Assembly (NCBI GenBank): GCA_964500445.1
Contig: CAZCOG010000036.1
Location: 1 to 64,000 of the forward strand
Direction: 5' to 3'
Source: Persicitalea sp964500445
Lineage (GTDB): Bacteria; Bacteroidota; Bacteroidia; Cytophagales; Spirosomataceae
Length of the DNA stretch: 64,000 bases
The translations under genes were made by a program, and so were the position numbers. Positions 50,871 to 59,369 of this stretch are shown one piece after another. The stretch's first letter is position 1. The number at the start of each line of letters is the position of its first letter. The notes below the pieces were generated by a model. The model searched no databases, was not told where the DNA came from, and saw nothing but the letters and a program-made list of their open reading frames with translations.

Positions 50871-50914
50871 AAAACGGCGAAGGCCCCGGAAATTTCCGGG
50901 GCCTTCGCCGTTTT
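50871..50914. terminator. Perfect 44-bp palindrome, bidirectional terminator
   Basis: Two perfect 22-base arms: AAAACGGCGAAGGCCCCGGA plus AA, and its exact complement ending GCCGTTTT, with no loop bases beyond the centre. A at the start and T at the end give a U-run in both directions. It lies between the convergent TPR gene and the 50931 gene. Confidence 0.9.
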
Positions 50915-50930
50915 GAAAAACGAAATGAAA

Positions 50931-51137
50931 TCAGAGTACGGTATTGGGTGTAACGAAGCAAGTATCAAGAACGGGTTGATGCACTGCCGCGAATTTCTCA
51001 TAACACCACAATTTCAGCCTTTTTACTTCACCGGGCATCAGCATTCGAATAGCTTTGCGGAGTTCCTTCTCGAATAATCTGCGGTCGAAGCTAACTTTTT
51101 GCAGAATAATTTTAATATACTCTAACATTGAGGCCAT
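50931..51137 (-). CDS. Small conserved hypothetical protein
   Basis: A 68-residue, basic, mainly helical protein (MLEYIKIILQKVSFDRRLFE; KELRKAIRMLMPGEVKRLKL; WCYEKF). No signal peptide or membrane helix. Codon pattern and the terminator at its 3' side support it as a real gene. The start may be the ATG three codons on (51128). It is divergent from batD. Similar short proteins occur in Cytophagales; function unknown. Confidence 0.6.
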   Translation of the reverse strand: MASMLEYIKIILQKVSFDRRLFEKELRKAIRMLMPGEVKRLKLWCYEKFAAVHQPVLDTCFVTPNTVL

Positions 51138-51235
51138 AGTATTACTTAGTTTTGGGGTTTAGGATATTAAGAAGAAAGAAGGACGAAATAGTCGATAAAA
51201 TCGGATATCATCCCGATATAGAACGCAGCCATAGG

Positions 51236-52642
51236 ATGAAAGCGTATGTACTTCTGATGCTAATTTTAGGCTTTTGCCCCCTTATGGCACAACAGCCCGC
51301 AGAGAAGAACATAAGTGTGGAAATAGGTGAAAAAGACCTGGCTTTAAACCAGCCTTTTATTCTGTCAATAGTGGTGCGGAACAGTACTAGCAGGCCTTCA
51401 GTGCAATTTCCCGAACTGCCGGGACTTGAGAAAAGGAGTGCGTCAGCCACCAGCACTACCAACGTGGTAAATGGTAAAACTGTTCTGATTCAGACGATCA
51501 GTCAGCAATATTTTGCCAAACAGGAAGGCAAGATAGTGCTCTTACCTTTCGAGGTTATAGTAGATGGAGCCAAAGTAAGGTCGGAAGGCGCGACCCTCAC
51601 ATTTAATAAAGTAGAGGGCGGGGCGGTTTCTACTGAAAATTCCGGTGGAGCGGAAGAATTTATTTCTTCTGAGGAAGACCTTGCCACCGGAAGTATATTT
51701 CTATCAGTGAAGGTTTCAAAGTCAATTGTATTTGTAAGAGAAGGATTTTCGGTCAGATTGGCGCTTTACGTAGCGAAAAGCGCCCCAATCGAGATGGAAT
51801 TTTATCAACTAGATGCCCAATTACAAAGTATCCTGAAAAAACTCCGACCCGCTACCTGTTGGGAGGAGAATGTAGGAATTGAAGAGATTGTCCAGCGGGA
51901 AGTAACCATTGGAAATAAGAAATTCACCGAGTACCAGATGTACCAGTCGGTATTTTTCCCGATTACGCTGCAATCAATTTCATTTCCCGCCGTAAAACTT
52001 GATATGCTGTTCCTGGAATCTTCTCCCAACGGGCAAAAGAATAAAAAGGTGACCTCCTTCTACTCGCGCCCGGTGCGAGTACTGGTGAAACCCCTGCCTC
52101 CACATCCCCATAAGGATCAGATTTCTGTGGGTAATTATAAATTGGGCGAAAAGCTTTCGAGAGAAAAAGTTTACTCGGGCGAAAGCTTGCGGTACGAGTT
52201 CACTATCAAAGGCGATGGCAATATTGCCACTATTACTCCGCCCGAGATAGCCAAGAGTATGGCATTCGACTTCTACCCGCCTGATGAGAGCCAGACTGTG
52301 CAGCGCAGCTACGAAAAAGTAAGTGGCGAGAGAACATTCGACTATAATATTGTGGCGCGTCAGAAAGGAAAGTTTATGTTGGGAAGGTTTTTTCAGTGGA
52401 TATACTTCGATCCGGTCAGGGCTAAATACGATACACTTCGGTCATCAAAGGCGGTGGAGGTAACAGGCGAGAATTTGCAGGCTTCCGCTTTGGCAGGAGA
52501 AGGAGCCGATCCTGTCTACGGAGATATTGACGATTTAGACACCGACGTTAGCTATATAGATTATCAGGAAATCATCCGAAACCTGACCAATGCCGTCGTA
52601 TTCATCTTGTTGGGAGCAATGGTTTGGATATTTAGAAAGTAA
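51236..52642 (+). CDS. BatD family protein
   Basis: A 468-residue BatD protein, linked in other Bacteroidota to the Bat (Bacteroides aerotolerance) complex. Signal peptide (KAYVLLMLILGFCPLMAQQ), then beta-sandwich repeats (VEIGEKDLALNQPFILSIVV; VQFPELPGLEKRSASATSTT; TISQQYFAKQEGKIVLLPFE), and a C-terminal transmembrane helix (AVVFILLGAMVWIF). It is periplasmic with a membrane anchor. An upstream opening at 51152 encodes a poor N-terminus, so the ATG at 51236 is preferred. batA, batB, batC and batE are not adjacent. aroC follows after seven bases. Confidence 0.88.
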   Translation: MKAYVLLMLILGFCPLMAQQPAEKNISVEIGEKDLALNQPFILSIVVRNSTSRPSVQFPELPGLEKRSASATSTTNVVNGKTVLIQTISQQYFAKQEGKIVLLPFEVIVDGAKVRSEGATLTFNKVEGGAVSTENSGGAEEFISSEEDLATGSIFLSVKVSKSIVFVREGFSVRLALYVAKSAPIEMEFYQLDAQLQSILKKLRPATCWEENVGIEEIVQREVTIGNKKFTEYQMYQSVFFPITLQSISFPAVKLDMLFLESSPNGQKNKKVTSFYSRPVRVLVKPLPPHPHKDQISVGNYKLGEKLSREKVYSGESLRYEFTIKGDGNIATITPPEIAKSMAFDFYPPDESQTVQRSYEKVSGERTFDYNIVARQKGKFMLGRFFQWIYFDPVRAKYDTLRSSKAVEVTGENLQASALAGEGADPVYGDIDDLDTDVSYIDYQEIIRNLTNAVVFILLGAMVWIFRK

Positions 52643-52649
52643 AGCAAAA

Positions 52650-53729
52650 ATGAGCAGTACCTACGGGAAAATTTTAAAAATAGCCACCTTTGGCGAGTCA
52701 CATGGTGTGGGAATCGGTGTAGTGCTGGAAGGATGTCCGGCGGGCATTGATTTCGACGAGGCATTTATTCAGAGCGAGCTCGACCGGCGTAAACCCGGCC
52801 AGTCGCGAATCACGACGCAACGGAAGGAAGCCGACGAGTTTGAGGTAATGTCGGGCATATTCGAAGGGAAAACTACCGGAACGCCCATAGCGCTCATCAT
52901 CCGCAACCAGGACCAGCGCAGCAAGGATTACTCTCACATCGCTACCCAATATCGTCCTTCTCATGCCGACTATACCTACCAGGCCAAGTATGGCACCCGC
53001 GACTACCGGGGTGGGGGGCGCAGCTCGGCCCGAGAAACGGCTGCCCGCGTTGCCGCCGGAGCCGTGGCCAAGATGATCTTAAAAAAGGTTGGTGTTCAGG
53101 TGCAGGCTTACGTTTCGCAAGTGGGCAAAATGAAGCTGGAAAAAAACTACCAGCAACTACAATTGGAAAACGCCGAGGAAAATGCCGTGCGCTGGCCTGA
53201 ACCCGAAACCGCGCAGGGCGTATTCGACTATATAGACCAGGTGCGCAAGGAGGGTGACTCAATCGGTGGTGTAGTTTCCTGCATAGTCACCGGGGCGCCA
53301 GTCGGATTGGGGGAGCCGGTGTTTGATAAACTTCACGCCGAATTAGGCAAAGCGATGCTGAGTATCAATGCCGTAAAAGGATTTGAGTATGGCAGCGGTT
53401 TTGCCGGTGTCGAGATGCGCGGTTCGGAACATAACGACGCTTTTTTCACCGATGAAAACGGAAAAGTACGTACCAAAACCAACCATTCGGGTGGGGTGCA
53501 GGGCGGTATTTCTAACGGAGAGGATATCTATTTTCGCGTCGCTTTCAAACCCGTAGCCACCATCATGCAGGATCAGGATAGCCTCAATGAGGCGGGAGAA
53601 GCGGTGACTGTACAGGGAAAGGGAAGACATGACCCCTGTGTAGTACCTCGCGCAGTACCCATTGTGGAGGCGATGGCCGCGTTGGTCATGGCTGACTTCT
53701 ACCTGCGGCATCAGGCCAGTCGGGTTTAA
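52650..53729 (+). CDS. aroC: Chorismate synthase AroC
   Basis: AroC makes chorismate from 5-enolpyruvylshikimate 3-phosphate using reduced FMN, the last shared step of aromatic amino acid synthesis. The 359-residue protein contains the family signatures KIATFGESHGVGIGVVLEGC near the start, YRPSHADYTYQAKYGTRDYR and GGGRSSARETAARVAAGAVA, and later HSGGVQGGISNGEDIYFRVA. Near-normal length. The ATG at 52650 is preferred over an opening at 52590 inside batD. The end overlaps the convergent small membrane gene by four bases. Confidence 0.96.
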   Translation: MSSTYGKILKIATFGESHGVGIGVVLEGCPAGIDFDEAFIQSELDRRKPGQSRITTQRKEADEFEVMSGIFEGKTTGTPIALIIRNQDQRSKDYSHIATQYRPSHADYTYQAKYGTRDYRGGGRSSARETAARVAAGAVAKMILKKVGVQVQAYVSQVGKMKLEKNYQQLQLENAEENAVRWPEPETAQGVFDYIDQVRKEGDSIGGVVSCIVTGAPVGLGEPVFDKLHAELGKAMLSINAVKGFEYGSGFAGVEMRGSEHNDAFFTDENGKVRTKTNHSGGVQGGISNGEDIYFRVAFKPVATIMQDQDSLNEAGEAVTVQGKGRHDPCVVPRAVPIVEAMAALVMADFYLRHQASRV

Positions 53730-53920
53730 TCCCGACGGGATTTGCGGCGGCGATACAGGCTGAGGACAAACCACACGGTCCCGAGGAATTCCAGGACCAG
53801 GCCCCCCAGCATGATATAATTGCCGGACGGCAGACGCTGTGTTTTCATGAAAACGCCCGTCAGCACGACCATCATGCCAATGGCCAGGATTAGTATTGCA
53901 TTGAATACAGTCAGTTTCAC
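53726..53920 (-). CDS. Small two-helix membrane protein, function unknown
   Basis: A 64-residue protein with two hydrophobic helices (FNAILILAIGMMVVLTGVFM and YIMLGGLVLEFLGTVWFVLS) and a basic tail (YRRRKSRRD). It is conserved-looking and resembles a GldL-type or other short Bacteroidota membrane protein, but I cannot name a family. It overlaps aroC by four bases and starts 22 bases from the divergent apbE start. Confidence 0.6.
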   Translation of the reverse strand: MKLTVFNAILILAIGMMVVLTGVFMKTQRLPSGNYIMLGGLVLEFLGTVWFVLSLYRRRKSRRD

Positions 53921-53942
53921 CCGTTTCGGGTCTTGTGGTAAA

Positions 53943-54935
53943 ATGGAAAGGAGCAGCCTCCGCTTTTTTTTGAGTATAAGTATATTCCTGATTCTAATCT
54001 ACTTGCCAGCTTCGGGCTTTGGACAGGAAAAGCGCTACGAGTTCGAGAAGGGTTTGATGGGTTCGCCCTTTCGGCTGGTGTTTTGTGCCAGGAACGATTC
54101 CGTGGCCGAAGAAGCCGCCCATCGGGCTTTTGCCCGCATCGAACAGCTCAACGATTTATTGAGCGACTACCGCGACGGCAGCGAGATCAACCGTCTGTCG
54201 GCTACTTCTGGTAGTGGCCAATGGATCGCCGTGAGCGATGATTTATTCAGGATTCTTTCTATTTCCAAAAAAGTAAGCCGCCGTACGGGCGGTACGTTCG
54301 ACGTGACCGTCGGCCCGGTAGTGCAGCTCTGGCGGCGTGCCATGCGGCGTAATAGTTTTCCAACCGAAGCCGAACTAAAAGTAGCGCGGCGAGCAGTCGG
54401 TTACCGTTTTGTCAAACTACGCTGCCGTTCGCAATCGGTCAGGCTTATCCGCTCCGGTATGCGGCTGGATGTGGGCGGCATCGGGAAAGGGTATGCCGCC
54501 GATGAGGCCGTGCAACTGCTGAAAAATCTTGGCATACAATCCGTGCTGATTGACGCTGGAGGGGACATTACCCTAAGCGGCCCGCCACCCGGCCGGGAAG
54601 CCTGGGAAATTAGCGTCGGTTCCGGGGATTCTACCGTATCGATGCCGCTCGCCCAGGCGGGCGTTGCCACCTCGGGGGCCACCTACCGCTACCTGGAACA
54701 CGAGGGCGTCCGCTACTCGCACATCGTCGATCCCGAGACGGGCGTCGGCTTACGCTTCCACGTGCGCACGACCGTCATCGCGCCGAACGGTACTTTGGCT
54801 GACGCTTTGGCCACGGCTTTCAGTGTGGCGGGAATCAAAAAAAGTAAAAAGATTCTTCGCAGATTTCCTGACGTGAAGGTATGGTTGTTGGAAACTAACG
54901 GAGAGGCAACCCGCGAATTAAATACGCTAAAATAA
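53943..54935 (+). CDS. apbE: FAD:protein FMN transferase ApbE
   Basis: ApbE attaches FMN to Thr/Ser of target flavoproteins such as RnfG/NqrC in the periplasm. The 330-residue protein has an N-terminal signal/anchor (LRFFLSISIFLILIYLPASG), then family motifs LSDYRDGSEINRLSA, RLDVGGIGKGYAADEAVQLL, LIDAGGDITLSG and RYSHIVDPETGVG, and the conserved DALATAFSVAG. The ATG at 53943 is chosen because upstream codons lie across the divergent gene. It ends at a terminator. No rnf or nqr genes are nearby. Confidence 0.93.
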   Translation: MERSSLRFFLSISIFLILIYLPASGFGQEKRYEFEKGLMGSPFRLVFCARNDSVAEEAAHRAFARIEQLNDLLSDYRDGSEINRLSATSGSGQWIAVSDDLFRILSISKKVSRRTGGTFDVTVGPVVQLWRRAMRRNSFPTEAELKVARRAVGYRFVKLRCRSQSVRLIRSGMRLDVGGIGKGYAADEAVQLLKNLGIQSVLIDAGGDITLSGPPPGREAWEISVGSGDSTVSMPLAQAGVATSGATYRYLEHEGVRYSHIVDPETGVGLRFHVRTTVIAPNGTLADALATAFSVAGIKKSKKILRRFPDVKVWLLETNGEATRELNTLK

Positions 54936-54970
54936 AAAACCTGCGGAAGCCTTTGCCTCCGCAGGTTTTT
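54935..54970. terminator. Rho-independent terminator between apbE and the Gfo/Idh/MocA gene
   Basis: AAAAACCTGCGGA pairs with TCCGCAGGTTTTT (13 bp) across a ten-base loop. A/T ends on both sides make it able to act for both convergent genes. Confidence 0.85.
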
Positions 54971-54995
54971 CGAAAACACGAAATAAATAACTAAA

Positions 54996-56333
54996 CTACA
55001 CTGCGCGGGTCTTGCCAGGGACAGGAACGGGGTAGTAGCCGTTCTCGTCGGGTAGAACCTTGGGCATGGCATCCCAAGCCAGCTTGTCGGGGAAGAGGCT
55101 GATATCCGAGTTCAGCGCTTCGTCCCACTTCACCTGCTTGCCGGAATACGTAGCCATACGGCCCATGATCGCCGTCATGGTACTTTTGGCGGTGCGCTCG
55201 GCGTCGGCAAACTTGTACTCGCCCTTGGCGATGGCGTCGAACAGTTCGTCGTGTTCGATTTGGTAAGGGTTACCGTCGCCTTTAGCATCGTGCTTATAAA
55301 TCTCTTTGCCCTTGTAGTCTTTCAGGATCGTATTGTTATTGGCAAAACTGTCGATGCGGCCCTTAGTACCGACAAAAGCTTCATCCACGCGGCTGTAAGT
55401 ACCTTCGTAATGGCGGCACTGGCTCGAGATGGTCGTGCCGTCGGCGTACACCAGGTCGATGCAGTGATGGTCGAAAATCTCGCCGTATTTCTTATCGTCG
55501 CGCACCTCGCGGCCGCCCGTTCCCTGAATGGTCACGGGGTAGCCGCCCTTCACCCAGTTGGCCACATCGATGTTGTGGACGTGCTGCTCCACGATGTGGT
55601 CGCCGCATAGCCAGTTGAAGTAGTACCAGTTGCGCATCTGGTACTCCATTTCGGTCATGCTGGGCAAGCGATCTTTTACCCACACACCGCCACTGACCCA
55701 GTAGACTTGTCCACCCACGATGTCGCCCAGGGCACCATCCTCAATACGCTTGATTGCTTCGCGGTAGTTGGGCTGGTAGTGACGCTGTAAGCCCGTCACA
55801 ATGTTCAGCTTCTTCTTTTTGGCAATTTCGGCTACTTCCAACACCTTACGAATGCCGGGGGCATCGGTAGCCACGGGCTTTTCGCAGAACACGTGCTTGC
55901 CCTGCTTAATGGCCTCTTCCAAATGATAAGGTCGGAAACCCGGAGGCGTTGCCAGAATGACGACGTCGGCCAGGGCCATCGCATCCTTATAGGCGTCAAA
56001 GCCCACGAACTTGCGGCTGTCCGGCACGTCCACCTTGTCGGTGCCTTCCACATTTTTACCGTTGGCATCTTTATATTTTTTGGAAGTAAGACTCTTGTAG
56101 GAAGTTTCCAGACGGTCGCGGAAGGCATCAGCCATCGCTACGATCTTCACGTTTTGCTTAGTGCTGAGGGCCTGCGCCGCTGCGCCGGTTCCGCGTCCGC
56201 CACAACCAATCAGTGCCACCTTTATAGTATCGTCCACGTTGCTGTTGAAGCCATAGGATGAGAAAGGGCTCAGGGCAATTCCTCCGGCCAGTAGTCCGGA
56301 AGCTTTCAAAAATTCACGTCTTTTTTGTTCCAT
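54996..56333 (-). CDS. Gfo/Idh/MocA family oxidoreductase, Tat-exported
   Basis: A 445-residue NAD(P)-dependent dehydrogenase-like protein. The N-terminus has a Tat signal (KRREFLKASGLLAGGIALSP), so it is exported folded, as in many Bacteroidota sugar/inositol dehydrogenases. Rossmann fold: IKVALIGCGGRGTGAAAQAL; active-site region: KHVFCEKPVATDAPGIRKVL. The C-terminal alpha/beta domain follows. The ATG at 56333 is preferred over 56354. It lies upstream in reading direction of no close gene; the FGE-like gene before it is separated by 200 bases with repeats. Substrate unknown. Confidence 0.9.
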   Translation of the reverse strand: MEQKRREFLKASGLLAGGIALSPFSSYGFNSNVDDTIKVALIGCGGRGTGAAAQALSTKQNVKIVAMADAFRDRLETSYKSLTSKKYKDANGKNVEGTDKVDVPDSRKFVGFDAYKDAMALADVVILATPPGFRPYHLEEAIKQGKHVFCEKPVATDAPGIRKVLEVAEIAKKKKLNIVTGLQRHYQPNYREAIKRIEDGALGDIVGGQVYWVSGGVWVKDRLPSMTEMEYQMRNWYYFNWLCGDHIVEQHVHNIDVANWVKGGYPVTIQGTGGREVRDDKKYGEIFDHHCIDLVYADGTTISSQCRHYEGTYSRVDEAFVGTKGRIDSFANNNTILKDYKGKEIYKHDAKGDGNPYQIEHDELFDAIAKGEYKFADAERTAKSTMTAIMGRMATYSGKQVKWDEALNSDISLFPDKLAWDAMPKVLPDENGYYPVPVPGKTRAV

Positions 56334-56362
56334 GATTGTTTTTTTAAATGGCAATGAGCAAT

Positions 56363-56516
56363 CGGCTTTCGGCCCTCCGCTTTTTTACCTTAGATTATTA
56401 AAGTTTAAGAATTCAGTTTATTAGAGCAAAGAACGTTTGCTAATCGGTTTACTTATTTGACTGATTATAAATTGCTTAATTATACTTCATATCATTAAGC
56501 CAATGGCCGAAAGCCG
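56363..56516. repeat. REP-like inverted repeat pair flanking an AT-rich spacer
   Basis: CGGCTTTCGGCC (56363-56374) and its exact complement GGCCGAAAGCCG (56505-56516) lie 130 bases apart, each in a GGCAAT/ATTGGC-like context. The style matches the palindrome at 38700-38786. The spacer between holds no gene. It may be a pair of REP singlets or a small MITE-like element. Confidence 0.5.
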
Positions 56517-56533
56517 ACCGGTGACAGCCCGTA

Positions 56534-57523
56534 TCAATAATCTTCGATCAATCCTGGATTGTAATAGGCCTCAATTTCTTCTGGAGTTGGTGTTCTGAAG
56601 GGACGTACCAGCCTCATTCCCAGGAACGAAGCGTTAGTCATCCACCATTCGCTCTTGGGGAGTTGCGGGTCTAGCATCTTCCATTCGGCCGAAGAGGGCG
56701 TCCGTGCGGCGGAGCGAGCTACGGCTGCATCGTCGTCCCAGGAACCGCCTCTTACAGAATTGGGATACAACTCCGTGACGGGTACGTAAGGGTTATTCAT
56801 CACTCCGTCAGCTTTGGCATAAAAATCAGGGAGGTACTGGTCGAGCGTCCATTCCATCACGTTGCCGTGCATGTCGTACAAGCCCCAGGGGTTGGGTTTT
56901 TTGGTGCCCACCTTCTTGTAAGTACCACCGCTGTTCTTTTTGTACCAGGCATACTCATCCAGCTTAGCCGGATCGTCACCGAACGAGTAAGCCGTTTTGG
57001 TACCTGCCCGGGCGGCGTATTCCCACTCCGCTTCGGTGGGCAGGCGGTAAAAAACGCCCGTTTTATCATAAAGCCATTTGCAAAAATGAATGGCCGAGTA
57101 CTGTGTCATATTGATGGCCGGGTAGCCCGCGCGGCCCATCCCGAACGACATATCCACATAGGGTGGGCTGGGTCGGGTGCTGGCGTCGGTCTTTTCCACA
57201 CTTTTCTCATCGTCGGGATAGCGTTTGGCCATTTCGGCCTCCATATTTTTGAAAGCGTACAGGTCAAAAAAGTCCCAAGTCACTTCGTATTTGCCCATCC
57301 AGAAGCCATCTAGTTTTACTTTATGCTGTGGACCTTCGTCGGCATTGCGGTTTGCTTCGGAAGCCGGACTGCCCATCAGGAATTCTCCGCCGGGAATGGC
57401 TATCATTTCGTATTCCTGGTTAGTACCGGGTATTTTCTGAGCGTAATTGGCGGGCTTGTCCTGAGAATAAACGCTGGAACTGGCAAAAAAGAAGAGTCCG
57501 GCGGCAAGGTATTTCAAATTCAT
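56534..57523 (-). CDS. Formylglycine-generating enzyme-like (SUMF1) exported protein
   Basis: A 329-residue protein with a signal peptide (NLKYLAAGLFFFASSSVYSQ) and an FGE-sulfatase domain: EMIAIPGGEFLMGSPASEA, YEVTWDFFDLYAF, FCKWLYDKTG, RLPTEAEWEYAARAGTKTAY, GLYDMHGNVMEWTLDQY and SVRGGSWDDDAAVARSAART. FGE-type domains oxidise a Cys of sulfatases or act as binding modules; true FGE cysteines are not evident here, so an enzymatic role is doubtful. The ATG at 57523 gives the signal peptide. Minus strand, 200 bases before the Gfo/Idh/MocA gene and divergent from the sugar ABC operon. Confidence 0.85.
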   Translation of the reverse strand: MNLKYLAAGLFFFASSSVYSQDKPANYAQKIPGTNQEYEMIAIPGGEFLMGSPASEANRNADEGPQHKVKLDGFWMGKYEVTWDFFDLYAFKNMEAEMAKRYPDDEKSVEKTDASTRPSPPYVDMSFGMGRAGYPAINMTQYSAIHFCKWLYDKTGVFYRLPTEAEWEYAARAGTKTAYSFGDDPAKLDEYAWYKKNSGGTYKKVGTKKPNPWGLYDMHGNVMEWTLDQYLPDFYAKADGVMNNPYVPVTELYPNSVRGGSWDDDAAVARSAARTPSSAEWKMLDPQLPKSEWWMTNASFLGMRLVRPFRTPTPEEIEAYYNPGLIEDY

Positions 57524-57567
57524 GGGGGATAATTGGGAAATGGTACTCGTAGTGTTATTGTGTTTGA

Positions 57568-57608
57568 GGTGGAACAAATTGATTCCACCAAAGTCGTTAA
57601 AGGTGGAA
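57568..57608. promoter_or_regulatory. Repeated GGTGGAA motif in the divergent region (possible operator)
   Basis: GGTGGAA (57568-57574) and TTCCACC (57583-57589) form a perfect 7-bp inverted repeat with eight bases between; a third copy GGTGGAA follows at 57602-57608. The site lies about 45 bases upstream of the FGE-like gene and 200 bases upstream of the sugar ABC operon, a likely place for a shared regulator. Confidence 0.35.
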
Positions 57609-57805
57609 TTGGCCCTTACTACAATTAGTATAAAGGAGACAGAACCACTAAGGTACCCATAAACGGAGAAAATTTTTGGATTCTGGAAAGAAAATACTCC
57701 TTTTGGTTTAAAATTGGATAGTGTCAGATAGGTAGAGCGTTGCCTCTTCCGCTTTTTGTAAAAACAAAAATCATTGATGAAACTAGATTTACCTTTTTTT
57801 ATTTT

Positions 57806-59308
57806 ATGAAAGGTCAGTCATCTGATCCGGTTCTTCTTATAGATTCTCTTTCCAAGTCCTTTGGTGGTATCAAAGCGCTGGACAATGTTCTGTTTACCCT
57901 TCATCGGGGCGAGGTACACGCGCTAATGGGCGAAAACGGCGCAGGCAAATCTACGCTGATGAAGATTTTGATGGGACTGGAAACCGCCGATTCGGGCGAA
58001 ATTATTCTTGCCGGAGAACCCTGGCAAAGTCAGGGCGTGCGGGATGCGCTGGATCGGGGAATTTCCATGATTCATCAGGAATTGCAGGTAGTACCGGAAC
58101 TCACCGTGGCCGAAAATATTTTCCTGGGCCGTGAAAGTACCCGCTGGCTTCCGGGTTGGCTGGACGATCAGAGTATCTACCAAAAATCAAAACAATTACT
58201 GAATGACCTGGGCGTAGCGCTGGACGCCCACACCAGGATGAAGTACCTGAGCGTGGCCGAAATGCAGATGGTCGAAATCGCCAAAGCTATTTCGTACGAT
58301 GCCCGGGTGATTATTATGGACGAGCCTACCTCGGCACTTTCCGACAAGGAGGTAGCTACACTTTTTAGAATCATCAAGGATTTAAAAAGTAAGGGCGTGG
58401 CTATCATTTACATCTCGCACAAAATGGAAGAAATCGCCAAAATAGCCGACACCGTCACGGTACTGCGCGATGGGAAATACGTTGGGACTAAACCCGCCGC
58501 TGAGCTTGATCAAAGTACCCTGATTGCGATGATGGTTGGGCGCACGATCGACAGCCTTTTCCCGGAGGCGTTGGCGGAAAAGGGCGAGGTAGTTCTTTCG
58601 GTTAAAAAGCTGAGCATTCCCGGCAAATTCCAGGACGTTAGTTTCGAGCTGCGAGCGGGCGAAGTACTTGGTCTGGCCGGACTCATGGGGGCGGGCCGGA
58701 CGGAGGTAGCCCGCGCGATCTTTGGGCTCGATCCGCTGGTGGAGGGTGAAGTACTTGTTAAAAATAAAAAAATATCCATCCGCTCACCGCAGGACGCCAT
58801 CCGGCACGGCATCGGCTATGTGAGTGAGGATCGCAAGGGCTGGGGGTGTATTCCCGGAATGTCGGTACAGCACACGATGACGCTTTCGAGTCTGCGCGAC
58901 CATCTCCGAAACGGCTTCATCGACGCCAAAAGCGAACAAGCCGCCGCAAGCCGGATGGCGACGGACCTGCGCATCAAAACCGCCGGGCTTTCCCAGCAGG
59001 TAATACAACTCAGTGGCGGCAATCAGCAGAAGGTACTAATTGGTAAAACGCTGCTCGCGGAGCCGGAAATCATCATTTTTGATGAACCCACACGCGGTAT
59101 CGACATTGGGGCCAAGCACGAAATCTACAAGCTTATCCGTCAGCTCACCGCGCGGGGAATCGCGGTGCTGCTGATTTCGTCCGAACTACCCGAAATCCTG
59201 GGCATTTGCGATCGGGTGCTAGTACTTGCGCAGGGAAGGCAAACGGCGGTACTTTCGGGTGAAGCAATTAGTCAGGAAACAATTATGTACCACGCGATCC
59301 AACGATAG
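57806..59308 (+). CDS. Sugar ABC transporter ATP-binding protein (RbsA/MglA type)
   Basis: A 500-residue double ATPase of the CUT2 family. First cassette: Walker A GENGAGKST (42-50), signature region LSVAEMQMVEIAKA, Walker B ARVIIMDEPTSALSD. Second cassette: degenerate Walker A region GLMGAGRTEVARAI, signature LSGGNQQKVLIGK, Walker B PEIIIFDEPTRGIDIG. It powers uptake of a pentose or hexose. The ATG at 57806 is preferred over an opening at 57740. Followed by permease and binding-protein genes. Exact sugar unknown. Confidence 0.93.
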   Translation: MKGQSSDPVLLIDSLSKSFGGIKALDNVLFTLHRGEVHALMGENGAGKSTLMKILMGLETADSGEIILAGEPWQSQGVRDALDRGISMIHQELQVVPELTVAENIFLGRESTRWLPGWLDDQSIYQKSKQLLNDLGVALDAHTRMKYLSVAEMQMVEIAKAISYDARVIIMDEPTSALSDKEVATLFRIIKDLKSKGVAIIYISHKMEEIAKIADTVTVLRDGKYVGTKPAAELDQSTLIAMMVGRTIDSLFPEALAEKGEVVLSVKKLSIPGKFQDVSFELRAGEVLGLAGLMGAGRTEVARAIFGLDPLVEGEVLVKNKKISIRSPQDAIRHGIGYVSEDRKGWGCIPGMSVQHTMTLSSLRDHLRNGFIDAKSEQAAASRMATDLRIKTAGLSQQVIQLSGGNQQKVLIGKTLLAEPEIIIFDEPTRGIDIGAKHEIYKLIRQLTARGIAVLLISSELPEILGICDRVLVLAQGRQTAVLSGEAISQETIMYHAIQR

Positions 59309-59369
59309 CCTACCAGTCGCTGACAAGGTTTTGTCAAAGTCAGGATACGGTGAAAAGGAATTATTAAAC

